From a virus: a stretch of DNA of 64,000 nucleotides. The DNA lies in IMG/VR virus record IMGVR_UViG_3300042458_001091, positions 1 to 64,000 of that record; one strand, 5' to 3'. Shown here one piece after another: positions 23,900 to 31,832 of this stretch. Below the pieces are notes generated by a model. It saw only the letters and a program-made list of their open reading frames with translations, was not told the DNA's origin and ran no database searches. Position 1 is the stretch's first letter; the number at the start of each line of letters is the position of its first letter. Made by a program: the position numbers and the translations under genes.

Positions 23900-26578
23900 A
23901 TGGCTCAACAAATTATCAACACAGGTGCGGCAGCCAACGATGGTACCGGCGACCCACTACGCACTGCGTTTACCGAAACCAATAGCAATTTTACAGAAAT
24001 CTACACAGCCGGACCGGTAGGTTCCAATGTTAGAATTGCCAACAACACTGTTTTAACAATAAACACCAATGGAAACTTGGTGTTGGCGCCCAATGGTGTG
24101 GGCGTGGTACAGAGCAATGTGAACATTGTGCCCAACCAAGCCAATGTGCGTAACCTGGGCAGTAGCACCCAACGCTGGAGCACTGTTTACACACAGTATC
24201 TAAATGTCACCAATGGCACCACTGTAGACGGCGATCTCACAGTGGGAGGCAATTTGACTGTGACCGGCAACACTGTGCAAATTGGTAACCTTGTGACAGA
24301 TGCCAAAACCCTTCAGTTGGCCAACACAGCCAACACAGCCAACGCTGCCACAGGATCTGGCATCACAGTTGGTGCTAGTGATAATATAGCCACATTACTA
24401 TACAATAGCACCGGCAATGTCTGGACCATGAACATTGGGCTAAGTGCTGTGGGCAACGTCACAGCCCCGTACTTCATTGGCAATGGATCACAACTAACCG
24501 GACTACCAGTACCATACGGCAACAGCAATGTGGTTGCCTTGTTGGCCGGATTTGGATCAAACACAATTGTAACCACTGGCAATATTTCGGGCGGATACTT
24601 CATTGGCAACGGATCCACATTGACCAGCACAGCAGGTGCCAATGTAAGCGGTACAGTGGCCAATGCCACTTATGCCACGTCATCTGGGTCAGCCGCAACA
24701 GCCGGCACAGTGACCACAGCCGCACAAGGCAACATTACCAGTGTTGGCGTGTTGACATCATTGAGTGCAACAGGCAACGTAACTGGTGGCAACTTGTTGA
24801 CCAGTGCCCAAGTTGTGGCCAGTGGTGTGATACAAACTGGCACAGGATTCAGCACAGGTGGATACCTAAGTGTGAATGGCAGCAGCGACCTGCATGATAC
24901 CAATATAATTGGCAACCTTTCAGTCAACGTGATCCGCAGTGACGACAGCACTGTTGTTCTAATACAAGATGGCGTAGAAATAGATGGCGATGCTGTGGTC
25001 AACGGCAACGTCACTGCTGATTACTTCATTGGCAATGGATCACAACTAACTGGCATCTCAACTGCCAACACTGGTAATGTCACATTCAGTGATGTCAACA
25101 TCATTGGCACAGGCAACCTAAACCTACAACCAAATGATCAAAGCAGTGAATATTTAAATATTTACTTGACTGGTGCCGCGGACATACATGTGGCAGCCGG
25201 CGGTGGTGGCGGCAATGTAATTTTGGGCACAGATGAAGAAGCCAATGTTGCTGTGTTACTGGATGGCAACGTGGCCATACAGGCCGGTAATGTGAGTGGC
25301 ACAAAGACCTGGAACTTTGACACTGCCGGTAACTTGACCTTGCCAATGGGTGGTGTTGTTTATGAAACCAACATTCCGGACGGCGCACTTAGTGGCAGTG
25401 CCATTGCTTTGAAACCACCGGGTGGAACTACTGCCAATCAACAGTTATTAATATATCCAACAGCAAACGACGGTGATCACATTCACTTGACCAGTGGAAA
25501 CTTGTATACAACTGAGTTGTTCTTGGGCAGTGATAACTTGTATGTGAAGTTGGCCAACACTGGCAACGTTGTGATCAACAGTAATAATGGTAATAGTAGT
25601 AATGCTATGTGGACATTTGGCACAGATGGTAACTTAACTACATCAAGTAACTTGGTAATTGGACCAGGGCCCGGTAGTGGTTCAAGTATATTTCAATATG
25701 ATGCCGCTCTACAAATTCTAGGAGAAGGTGCTAACTCCGTTGTACAACTGGGTTGGACAGCAAATACAAGCTCACCCGATAGTGTTACAACAATAGCAAT
25801 GAATTACCCAGGTGGTGGCGAAGGAAATGTATTGATTGCTGTAGGTAATAACGCAACTACAGTAAACTACTGGCTCTTTGACAATACCGGTAATTTAAGA
25901 TTACCGGGCAATACTTTCGCAGTTAACTATGCTAATGGTACAGCAGTTAGTTTAGGTGGTAGTTATGGCAATGCCAATGTGGCCACATTCTTGGCCGCAT
26001 ATGGTAGCAATACAATCAGCACCTCGGGCAATGTTACAGCCGGTAACTTGATTGGCAACATTTCAATCACCGGCAATGTTGTGGGCACACAACCAAATGT
26101 GACCTTGGTGGCTGGCAGTTATTCAACTGTGTTTGACAACACAGGCAATCTTACACTACCTGGCAATACATTTGCTGTGAACTATGCCAACAACACACCA
26201 GTGGATGTTGTCACAAGGGCCGAAGGCACTTGGACGGTGACTGCAGGCAACAACAACTACAGTTTCACAGTGCCAATCAACAACACGTATCAACTATGGA
26301 TCAACGGCAACATACCCAACGGTATTATAGTCTACAATGCCACGGTCGGTGTGTCCAATACCAACGTGCCAGTGATAGGTCAACAGTTTGCCTGGAACTA
26401 TGAAGGCGGTGGCAACATACTGATGTTTACCAGCATCCCTGCTCAAATCATAGGCACAGCCGGTGCTATCAGCAATGCCTCTCCTGCTGTGGCCAATACC
26501 AATGTGTTCTCTTTTGGTATCAACAACACTTCTGGATCAAATCAAACTGTGAGTTACGGTTGGATCCAAATTAGTTAA
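23900..26578 (+). CDS. Long tail-fibre-like structural protein
   Basis: 892 residues. N-terminal module IINTGAAANDGTGDPLRTAFTETN, shared with the fibre at 1-455, then many Asn/Gly/Thr-rich strands and repeated YFIGNGSQLTG units (at roughly 192, 232-237, 375) and DTAGNLTLP/DNTGNL units. This is the composition of trimeric fibre shafts. A C-terminal beta domain (about 780-892) may bind the receptor. Preceded by a late-type box and followed after 10 nt by the LamG-like gene. No enzymatic motif. Confidence 0.88.
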   Translation: MAQQIINTGAAANDGTGDPLRTAFTETNSNFTEIYTAGPVGSNVRIANNTVLTINTNGNLVLAPNGVGVVQSNVNIVPNQANVRNLGSSTQRWSTVYTQYLNVTNGTTVDGDLTVGGNLTVTGNTVQIGNLVTDAKTLQLANTANTANAATGSGITVGASDNIATLLYNSTGNVWTMNIGLSAVGNVTAPYFIGNGSQLTGLPVPYGNSNVVALLAGFGSNTIVTTGNISGGYFIGNGSTLTSTAGANVSGTVANATYATSSGSAATAGTVTTAAQGNITSVGVLTSLSATGNVTGGNLLTSAQVVASGVIQTGTGFSTGGYLSVNGSSDLHDTNIIGNLSVNVIRSDDSTVVLIQDGVEIDGDAVVNGNVTADYFIGNGSQLTGISTANTGNVTFSDVNIIGTGNLNLQPNDQSSEYLNIYLTGAADIHVAAGGGGGNVILGTDEEANVAVLLDGNVAIQAGNVSGTKTWNFDTAGNLTLPMGGVVYETNIPDGALSGSAIALKPPGGTTANQQLLIYPTANDGDHIHLTSGNLYTTELFLGSDNLYVKLANTGNVVINSNNGNSSNAMWTFGTDGNLTTSSNLVIGPGPGSGSSIFQYDAALQILGEGANSVVQLGWTANTSSPDSVTTIAMNYPGGGEGNVLIAVGNNATTVNYWLFDNTGNLRLPGNTFAVNYANGTAVSLGGSYGNANVATFLAAYGSNTISTSGNVTAGNLIGNISITGNVVGTQPNVTLVAGSYSTVFDNTGNLTLPGNTFAVNYANNTPVDVVTRAEGTWTVTAGNNNYSFTVPINNTYQLWINGNIPNGIIVYNATVGVSNTNVPVIGQQFAWNYEGGGNILMFTSIPAQIIGTAGAISNASPAVANTNVFSFGINNTSGSNQTVSYGWIQIS

Positions 26579-26588
26579 TGAATCAACC

Positions 26589-27314
26589 ATGATCATATCG
26601 GGTGTAACAATAAAAGGATTTAATGTGTATGACGCATCGTTTAATTCAACGGGTGCGCTACTGTATTTAGATCCAGGAAACACTGCCAGTTATCCTGGGT
26701 CTGGAACCACATGGACTGACCTGTCAGGCAACAACAACACAGCCACCTTGGTTGGTAGTCCAACTTGGACCAGTGCTGGCGCAGCCAGTTACTTCAGTCT
26801 CAACGGCACCGGGTCACAGTATGCGTCCACTGTCTCTAACAAATACAATCAAACCTACACTGGCAAAACTGTCATGGCGGCCATAAGAATCAATGCCAGT
26901 GCTTGGACTCCCGGAGTTGATTTTTACCGGGGGATATTTGGCACAAACACTGGCCTTAGAAATTTCAACACTTACATACATCACGATGTTTCGAACAATT
27001 TACAAATACATTACAGTTCAAACACTTTCGGTGGACTCAGTAACAATGTGTCAATTCCCGCAGACACCTGGGCCATTGTTGCTGTGACACAGACCACTGG
27101 CGGTGTAGTGACTTTCTATCTCAACGGACAAGCGGTAGGAACTGTGGCCGGACAGACATTTGCTCAGTATCAAAGTAGTTCAACTGAAAACGTAGGTCGA
27201 CTCGACAACTTCTGGTATGGTGACATTGGTGTCACTGCGGTATATGGACGAGCATTAAATGCTGACCAAATAAAACAGAACTACAATGCTCTAGCACTTG
27301 ACTACGGATTATAA
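26589..27314 (+). CDS. LamG/concanavalin-like virion protein
   Basis: 241 residues. A short N-terminal part, then YLDPGNTASYPGSGTTWTDLSGNNNTATLV... YFSLNGTGSQY... FYLNGQAVGTV... IGVTAVYGRALNADQIKQNYNAL, the strand order of LamG-type jelly-roll domains that bind glycans. Directly downstream of the long fibre, so likely a fibre tip, neck or decoration protein that binds surface sugar. Followed by a terminator. Confidence 0.85.
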   Translation: MIISGVTIKGFNVYDASFNSTGALLYLDPGNTASYPGSGTTWTDLSGNNNTATLVGSPTWTSAGAASYFSLNGTGSQYASTVSNKYNQTYTGKTVMAAIRINASAWTPGVDFYRGIFGTNTGLRNFNTYIHHDVSNNLQIHYSSNTFGGLSNNVSIPADTWAIVAVTQTTGGVVTFYLNGQAVGTVAGQTFAQYQSSSTENVGRLDNFWYGDIGVTAVYGRALNADQIKQNYNALALDYGL

Positions 27315-27322
27315 GCCAAAAG

Positions 27323-27346
27323 AAAAGCCACTGTGAAGTGGCTTTC
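27323..27346 (+). terminator. Terminator after the fibre pair
   Basis: Stem AAAGCCAC / GTGGCTTT with 6-nt loop, then TCT. A second perfect inverted repeat (ATAGACTC/GAGTCTAT, 27353-27368) follows and may end the opposite-strand gene. Confidence 0.7.
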
Positions 27347-27368
27347 TATTAGATAGACTCAGAGTCTA

Positions 27369-27599
27369 TTAGGCTTTGTTGAAACTCCAATACAGCACTG
27401 CCACTGCAACCAAGCCAACTAGGCCTTGACTACCAAGTGATGCAACTATTTTGGTAATGTTAGTGATCACATCCAATCCCAAGAATGGTACTGCGGCGCC
27501 AAATAAAATTTGGAGAACCACTGTGACTGCAATTAGTTTGATACCAATTGAAGTGATGTTACTAACAAGATTTCCTGCTACTGTGAATGCTTTGTCCAT
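27369..27599 (-). CDS. Small membrane protein
   Basis: 76 residues, with two hydrophobic helices (about 17-42 and 56-72) and GLV/VAV-rich composition, as in pore-forming small phage proteins. AAAGGAG precedes the ATG. It is the only gene behind the first copy of a 33-bp promoter-like repeat, with a 5' leader of about 100 nt containing GC hairpins, which suggests high or controlled expression. Holin or virion membrane protein are both possible. Confidence 0.7.
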   Translation of the reverse strand: MDKAFTVAGNLVSNITSIGIKLIAVTVVLQILFGAAVPFLGLDVITNITKIVASLGSQGLVGLVAVAVLYWSFNKA

Positions 27600-27690
27600 T
27601 TAATAGACTCCTTTAAGTTAACAAGCCTGACGGGCCCGTACATTTATTTAAGGAACGGTCAACAAAACAGGGCCAATTAGGCCCAGTAAT

Positions 27691-27723
27691 CGGTCACTTT
27701 TGTCATTATACAGGGTTATTTCG
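27691..27723 (-). repeat. 33-bp promoter-like repeat, copy A
   Basis: Shares 31 of 33 positions with copy B at 29027-29059. On the minus strand it holds TGTATAATGACAAAAG, i.e. a perfect TATAAT, about 105 nt upstream of the small membrane-protein gene. No good -35 is seen. Confidence 0.7.
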
Positions 27724-28950
27724 TCACAAGTACACCCAGTGAGGTTCAAGTATGGTCCACCACTCGGGAAAAGTCTTACTAAAACTTTGATCCCGCAATT
27801 GATCTAGTTTTGTGGTAGCACGGCAAAACTTGGGCCACTCAACGTCGCAACCGGGAATGGTCTTTGATAGGAAACTTTTGATCTTTTGATCTTTTATACT
27901 ATTGATTAACAGAGTCTTAACCGGGACAGGCAGGTGCCTAATATCATATTCAGGTGTGGTCACAATGTTTATGTTCACCGCAATGCCAAGGATTCGGTTA
28001 ATGCTTTCCACAATTTGATCCACATAAAATACATTGAGTGGGGTTATGGTCAATGAAATTCTAACAGTAACATTGCTATGTGGTCGGAACAATTCCACAA
28101 ATCTTTTTGTATTTGCAATAGTCGACTCAAAATCACCTTTGTGCCTGATGTATTCAAATTGCTCCGATTGCATGCTATCTATGCTGATGTTAAATCCCAC
28201 CTGCTTGTAGTGTGTCAGTATTTTAACGTATTGCTCGTTGAGAATTGACGCATTGGTATGGAGATTCAAGGCCACATTCTTTGCCACGTCAGTGGTGACA
28301 CCATGCTCTAGTACATCAAACATGGCCGGAACCAAGAAGGGCTCGCCACCGTAGATGTCGATGTATTCAAAATTTCCAATCCATTCTTTTAATGTGGGCC
28401 AAAATTCTTCATTGTTGCGACCAAAACTGTTGCGTATGGTTTCAAATGTCCGAGTGTATTCATTAAAAGTCAACGTGGTAGCCTGCCCAGTTTGATCTTC
28501 ACTGTACCAACTGCTACTGCCAAGATCCGATTTTTCTAATTCATGACCATCACTGTACCAACTGCTACTGGTCATGGGGTTACACATTCTGCAGGCAAAG
28601 TTACAGGTGTTGCCGGGTTTGATCACCAACACACGAGGTTGTGTTTTTATTGCTTCCAAGTGACCAAACTTTCGGTTGTATTCCATTCTTGCCGATGTCC
28701 TACCAACGTCTTCTAAATCCCAACACGTCTGGCAACTGGCATGACGGATGCCGTGGTCCAGTGCCGTGGCAATCAATTTGCGGGTGTAACTTTTGAAGGC
28801 TGTTTTTAAAGGATGACTGTAAACACGTATAACTTCGTGGGAGTTATCTTTCCAACTTTCCTTGTTGAGATTACAACAACAATAATCTGCGTTGTTTTGC
28901 AACGCCATACCCATGTGAGTCATTACGCAATAAGTGTTTGATTTTTCCAT
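27724..28950 (-). CDS. Radical-SAM protein with N-terminal extra cysteines (paralog 3)
   Basis: 408 residues. Cluster motif C116-N-F-A-C120-R-M-C123; IYGGEPF around 199-204. N-terminal C8, C24-C25-C26 and C73-x-x-C76-W-D. It is closest to paralog 5 (same MxxSNxYC start, ASCQxCWD, NTCNxxC and NPxxSSxWY). It stands alone behind promoter-like repeat B, with a leader holding a 9-bp hairpin. Substrate unknown. Confidence 0.88.
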   Translation of the reverse strand: MEKSNTYCVMTHMGMALQNNADYCCCNLNKESWKDNSHEVIRVYSHPLKTAFKSYTRKLIATALDHGIRHASCQTCWDLEDVGRTSARMEYNRKFGHLEAIKTQPRVLVIKPGNTCNFACRMCNPMTSSSWYSDGHELEKSDLGSSSWYSEDQTGQATTLTFNEYTRTFETIRNSFGRNNEEFWPTLKEWIGNFEYIDIYGGEPFLVPAMFDVLEHGVTTDVAKNVALNLHTNASILNEQYVKILTHYKQVGFNISIDSMQSEQFEYIRHKGDFESTIANTKRFVELFRPHSNVTVRISLTITPLNVFYVDQIVESINRILGIAVNINIVTTPEYDIRHLPVPVKTLLINSIKDQKIKSFLSKTIPGCDVEWPKFCRATTKLDQLRDQSFSKTFPEWWTILEPHWVYL

Positions 28951-28965
28951 GCAGTATTTAACGAG

Positions 28966-28987
28966 AAACCACCCGGTGGGGTGGTTT
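28966..28987 (-). other. 9-bp hairpin in the leader of radical-SAM 3
   Basis: AAACCACCC / GGGTGGTTT, 4-nt loop, between the promoter-like repeat B and the ATG at 28950. It could be an attenuator, a 5' stability structure, or a terminator for plus-strand transcripts (TTTTAT follows on that strand). Confidence 0.55.
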
Positions 28988-29026
28988 TATACTAAACCTT
29001 TAGTGTGTCGACAATCACCACGGAAC

Positions 29027-29059
29027 CGGTGACTTTTGTCATTATACAGGATTATTTCG
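29027..29059 (-). repeat. 33-bp promoter-like repeat, copy B
   Basis: Second copy of the repeat at 27691; TATAAT on the minus strand at 29041-29046, about 90 nt before radical-SAM 3. It overlaps the stop codon of the small exported protein at 29052. Confidence 0.7.
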
Positions 29060-29258
29060 GCATGCTGTTTATAAAAGCATTCATCATGGCAATGGCCTGT
29101 TTCACAGCATCCTCGGTCGACGGCTGTTGAACGCACCCGGCTTTGACACCCTGCACTTGCCATTCTTTGGCAGAGGTTTGGCAGGCCTGTTGTGTTGCGA
29201 ATGTCCCAACCGGAGCAGGTGCGGTGTTGATTGCAGTGACCAATAGTAATGTCCACAT
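29052..29258 (-). CDS. Small exported protein
   Basis: 68 residues. Short signal-like N-terminus (MWTLLLVTAINTAPAP), two cysteines (about residues 26 and 42) that could form a disulfide, helical tail. No family recognised. Starts on the stop of the SWIM gene (TAATG). Confidence 0.65.
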   Translation of the reverse strand: MWTLLLVTAINTAPAPVGTFATQQACQTSAKEWQVQGVKAGCVQQPSTEDAVKQAIAMMNAFINSMPK

Positions 29259-29611
29259 TATGCTGTTTCCTTGATGTGCTTACATGCGCCACGATATTTG
29301 TGCCCGGGACAGGAGCACGTGACCTGACCATTCAGTTCTGTCACAGTGTATTCAGCACCTTTTGACCCTGCTACAGTCCATGAGCGGCCTTCGGGTTCTG
29401 CCGCTTGGCCCGGCTCATATCCCCAGGAATTCGGCACTTCCCGAAACTTGCGGCCACGTGTGTAAAAACTGATTGGGTGGGCAAACTGTTTGATTCGAAC
29501 AGAACCGTGTTGCAAGTATGCAAACATCTTGTCGCGGCTGTCGTTTAAAAAGTACACATGATTGGGGCTGTCCGTGTTACCCCAATCTGTAGTTTCCTGC
29601 AGAACTTTCAT
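29258..29611 (-). CDS. SWIM zinc-finger protein
   Basis: 117 residues from MKVLQETTDWGNTD; the ATG overlaps the stop of the entericidin-like gene (ATGA), which rules against the longer reading. C-terminal EYTVTELNGQVTCSCPGHKYRGACKHIKE is a textbook SWIM motif (CxCx(n)CxH), a zinc-binding module for DNA or protein. The first part has YFLNDSRDKMFAYLQHGS. Role unknown. Confidence 0.8.
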   Translation of the reverse strand: MKVLQETTDWGNTDSPNHVYFLNDSRDKMFAYLQHGSVRIKQFAHPISFYTRGRKFREVPNSWGYEPGQAAEPEGRSWTVAGSKGAEYTVTELNGQVTCSCPGHKYRGACKHIKETA

Positions 29612-29739
29612 CGTGACCGAATCCACTCGCCTGCACGAGACAGGTCTTGACCTGCACCACTCACAGCGCCACCCATGGTGCCGCAACCTGACACAGTGAT
29701 CAGCACCATGCTCAACAAAAGATATTGCAGTTTAGTCAT
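29608..29739 (-). CDS. Entericidin-like small lipoprotein (43 aa)
   Basis: ATG at 29739 with GGAG upstream, TGA at 29608. Sequence: MTKLQYLLLSMVLITVSGCG, then TMGGAVSGAGQDLSRAGEWIRSR. A signal peptide ends in lipobox VSGC, and the GxGxDxxxAGE tail is entericidin-like. Entericidins are tiny outer-membrane or inner-membrane lipoproteins (antidote EcnA, toxin EcnB) linked to lysis. Here it could serve as a lysis lipoprotein. Overlaps the SWIM gene by 4 nt. Confidence 0.72.
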   Translation of the reverse strand: MTKLQYLLLSMVLITVSGCGTMGGAVSGAGQDLSRAGEWIRSR

Positions 29740-29749
29740 TGTGTTCTCC

Positions 29750-29911
29750 TTAGGAATTCACAGTTTGGAAAGGGCTGTGTTCTTCTTCTGGGTCAGCAGT
29801 TTCGTAAACCCAGTTCACAGGAATTTCCAACAGTCGAGCCACTGTCACAGGCAAGTAGCCTGCTTCCAGCATGTCAGAAATTTCCACAGTTAAATCGCTC
29901 ATCTTGCTCAT
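29750..29911 (-). CDS. Small HTH-like protein (53 aa)
   Basis: From MSKMSDLTVEISDMLEAG; the ATG at 29911 follows the preceding TGA by one base. VEISDMLEAGYLPVTVARLLEIPVNWVYE reads like a single helix-turn-helix. No further evidence. Confidence 0.62.
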   Translation of the reverse strand: MSKMSDLTVEISDMLEAGYLPVTVARLLEIPVNWVYETADPEEEHSPFQTVNS

Positions 29912-29912
29912 A

Positions 29913-30137
29913 TCAGTTCCAATCTTTCTTATCACCAAACTGTTCATTATCGTTAAAGCCTGCGGTGTAGGCCGCAATCTCTTCTACTGTCATATCTTTT
30001 TTCTCAACACGCAGGCTAGTGCTGGTACCAGCCACATAGTAATGAGGGTTATGGCCTCGGCTATAGTACGAATCGGCTGAGCCACGGTCGTAAGCACCAC
30101 CATGGCGTGTGTTGTGTTGTGTTTTTTCTGCAATCAT
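29913..30137 (-). CDS. Small hypothetical protein
   Basis: 74 residues from MIAEKTQHNTRHGG, preceded by AAGGA. First half is Gly/Ser/Tyr/His-rich and probably disordered (GGAYDRGSADSYYSRGHNPHY); second half ends TAGFNDNEQFGDKKDWN. Function unknown. Confidence 0.68.
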   Translation of the reverse strand: MIAEKTQHNTRHGGAYDRGSADSYYSRGHNPHYYVAGTSTSLRVEKKDMTVEEIAAYTAGFNDNEQFGDKKDWN

Positions 30138-30150
30138 TTCTGTGTCCTTG

Positions 30151-30516
30151 TTACGCAAAATATCTGTAGGGCAAGCCCAGGGTCCAAGCAAGGTAGTCTT
30201 CATCACCGTTTGTGTCTTCGGCTTCGTGGATCCAACGCATGGCCATTTCTAAATCTTTGGCACCCAGTGTCAGCATCTCTGCTACACGACGTTCAAAAGC
30301 TTCGGTGGCCTGAGCTTCGGCTGTTTTGCGTTCTTGTTCTGCCGAATCAATTGCTACACCGAGTCCTTCAAACTCTGCATCAAACTGCTCAAGAGTCCAG
30401 GTACTGGTATCAATACCACGGGGACGGAAACCGTAGGCATCCTTGTACATGTCCCAGTAGGTGGCCTGCGCCTGTTCCAACTGTGTCAACTCTTCCCAAC
30501 TTTTAAACTGTTCCAT
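30151..30516 (-). CDS. Hypothetical protein
   Basis: 121 residues from MEQFKSWEELTQLEQAQ, preceded by AAGGAG. Acidic, helical, contains FRPRGIDTSTWTLEQFDAEF, a pattern I recall from small phage proteins. First gene of a six-gene unit reaching to 29052. Confidence 0.72.
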   Translation of the reverse strand: MEQFKSWEELTQLEQAQATYWDMYKDAYGFRPRGIDTSTWTLEQFDAEFEGLGVAIDSAEQERKTAEAQATEAFERRVAEMLTLGAKDLEMAMRWIHEAEDTNGDEDYLAWTLGLPYRYFA

Positions 30517-30546
30517 TTCCGTCTCCTTATTTCTTACTATGTTCAT

Positions 30547-30575
30547 ATTATAGCAAATCGGCAATTTCGAGTCAA
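30547..30575 (-). promoter_or_regulatory. Sigma70-type promoter
   Basis: TTGACT - 17 nt - TATAAT on the minus strand; drives the unit that includes the SWIM and entericidin-like genes. Confidence 0.78.
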
Positions 30576-30847
30576 CCAAATTCGTACATGTGTTGAGCCA
30601 TTGCGGGATCCAATTTAATCAAATCCTTTGCGGCCGCAGTCAACTCACGATAGCGACGGTTGACCACTGCACGAGGCAGTTCACCATCACAGCTCAAGTT
30701 TTCGGGGCTCAAGTCCGAATCAATCATGCCTGCCACACGCAGACGGCCTGCGGCAGTGGTAACTTCGTACAGGGCTTCTGTGCGTTGGCCGCGGAACAGG
30801 GCTTGGTATTTGTTCTTGTTGTCAATGTAGGTTTGCAGTGCTTTCAT
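30572..30847 (-). CDS. Hypothetical protein
   Basis: 91 residues, helical N-terminus (MKALQTYIDNKNKYQALF), then AAGRLRVAGMIDSD. No family recognised. Single gene with its own promoter. Confidence 0.72.
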   Translation of the reverse strand: MKALQTYIDNKNKYQALFRGQRTEALYEVTTAAGRLRVAGMIDSDLSPENLSCDGELPRAVVNRRYRELTAAAKDLIKLDPAMAQHMYEFG

Positions 30848-30878
30848 TTACGACTCCTTTTTTGTTAAACTATGCTAT

Positions 30879-30907
30879 ATTATAGCAAATGGGGAATTTT
30901 TGGTCAA
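30879..30907 (-). promoter_or_regulatory. Sigma70-type promoter
   Basis: TTGACC - 17 nt - TATAAT on the minus strand, upstream of the gene at 30847. Confidence 0.78.
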
Positions 30908-30923
30908 ATGCCAAGTGTTGCGT

Positions 30924-31262
30924 TTACGCAACACCACGTACATCAGTGTTAAGGTTGGGCTTCATAGTACGGATCAAATCACGTTCAAAATTGTGTGCTT
31001 CTGTTTTGCCACGCACCACAGCCACAACACGAACAGTGAATGAATCAGTACCACGTTCACGCATGGTCTCATAAAGCATCCATGATTTGTCTTCCGAGCG
31101 CATGCGGTACATGTGCTTGTTGCAACGAACCAACACGCTCTTCTTCACAGTGCTCATTGTCTTGGCAGTGACGCCAATGTAGAAGTCTGTGCCGCTTTCA
31201 ATCATGTAAATGATGTGAGTACGGTCGGTGCGTTTTTTACGTGATTGCTTTTTTAAGTTCAT
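30924..31262 (-). CDS. GIY-YIG domain protein, probably leaderless
   Basis: 112 residues. HIIYMIESGTDFYIGVT corresponds to the two strands of GIY-YIG, followed by an Arg/His-bearing helix and a late ERDLIRTMKPNLN with the metal-binding Glu. GIY-YIG nucleases cut DNA; the domain also occurs in homing and repair enzymes. Only 5 nt separate the -10 TATAAT from the ATG, so the mRNA should be leaderless. Confidence 0.78.
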   Translation of the reverse strand: MNLKKQSRKKRTDRTHIIYMIESGTDFYIGVTAKTMSTVKKSVLVRCNKHMYRMRSEDKSWMLYETMRERGTDSFTVRVVAVVRGKTEAHNFERDLIRTMKPNLNTDVRGVA

Positions 31263-31267
31263 AGTGT

Positions 31268-31296
31268 ATTATAGCAAATCGGGAATTTTGGGTCAA
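31268..31296 (-). promoter_or_regulatory. Sigma70-type promoter with leaderless geometry
   Basis: TTGACC - 17 nt - TATAAT on the minus strand; ATG of the GIY-YIG gene is 5 nt after the -10. Confidence 0.78.
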
Positions 31297-31322
31297 CTGG
31301 TATTTTGTGGTAAAAACGCCAC

Positions 31323-31349
31323 AAAAAAAGGTAATACTTGAGTATTACC
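31323..31349 (-). terminator. Terminator after radical-SAM 4 unit
   Basis: Perfect 9-bp stem GGTAATACT / AGTATTACC followed on the minus strand by TTTTTTT. Two further inverted repeats lie alongside: TTTGTGG/CCACAAA (31305-31326) and a 12-bp palindrome ATTATCGATAAT (31356-31367). Confidence 0.82.
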
Positions 31350-31409
31350 CGGGGATTATCGATAATATTATTGGTTATTTTTAATGATTATCTGTCATAT
31401 TATATTTCT

Positions 31410-31832
31410 TTATTGATAAATCCAACCTAAATTTAGTGTATTGTGCATCCATGTAAACACAGGCACAGAAAACTCCAATTGATAAACACCGTTCCACCCC
31501 AAGTAACCTTGCCCAGTCAATGGAGATGCTTTATTAGGGTAGTGTGGGGGATAATCGGGATAGTATATTCCTGCCCATATAAACTTCGGATCCGTTATTC
31601 CAAAGAAACCGATTTCTTTAACAATCACCGCAGTAGAAATATCGTTGTCATCTTTTTTAAAGTGTTCAACTTTTAAACAACACTGGCCTGTTTTTGCAAC
31701 AAAATCAAAATCAAAATCAGTTGTTTCTGTTAACTGTTGGATTCTTCCCCGGCCATCTACATCTACCTCAACCCAGGGCTCACCCACAGGTTCAAGTGTC
31801 ACACGCATTGTTACCGGGTACTCAGTAGCCAT
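31410..31832 (-). CDS. Conserved hypothetical protein coupled to radical-SAM 4
   Basis: 140 residues, almost all beta strands, reading like a jelly-roll or immunoglobulin-type domain: VTMRVTLEPVGEPWVEVDVDG, TDFDFDFVAKTGQCCLKVEH, YQLEFSVPVFTWMHNTLNLGWIYQ. Its ATG lies inside the end of the radical-SAM 4 gene (11-nt overlap), so the two are made together; it may be its partner or substrate. I recall similar proteins in other phages without known role. Confidence 0.78.
   Translation of the reverse strand: MATEYPVTMRVTLEPVGEPWVEVDVDGRGRIQQLTETTDFDFDFVAKTGQCCLKVEHFKKDDNDISTAVIVKEIGFFGITDPKFIWAGIYYPDYPPHYPNKASPLTGQGYLGWNGVYQLEFSVPVFTWMHNTLNLGWIYQ

Noticed and set aside
24001-25441. Several long minus-strand open frames inside the fibre gene
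   Set aside because: They are antisense shadows of the repetitive plus-strand fibre gene, with proline-rich low-complexity translations and no ribosome sites.
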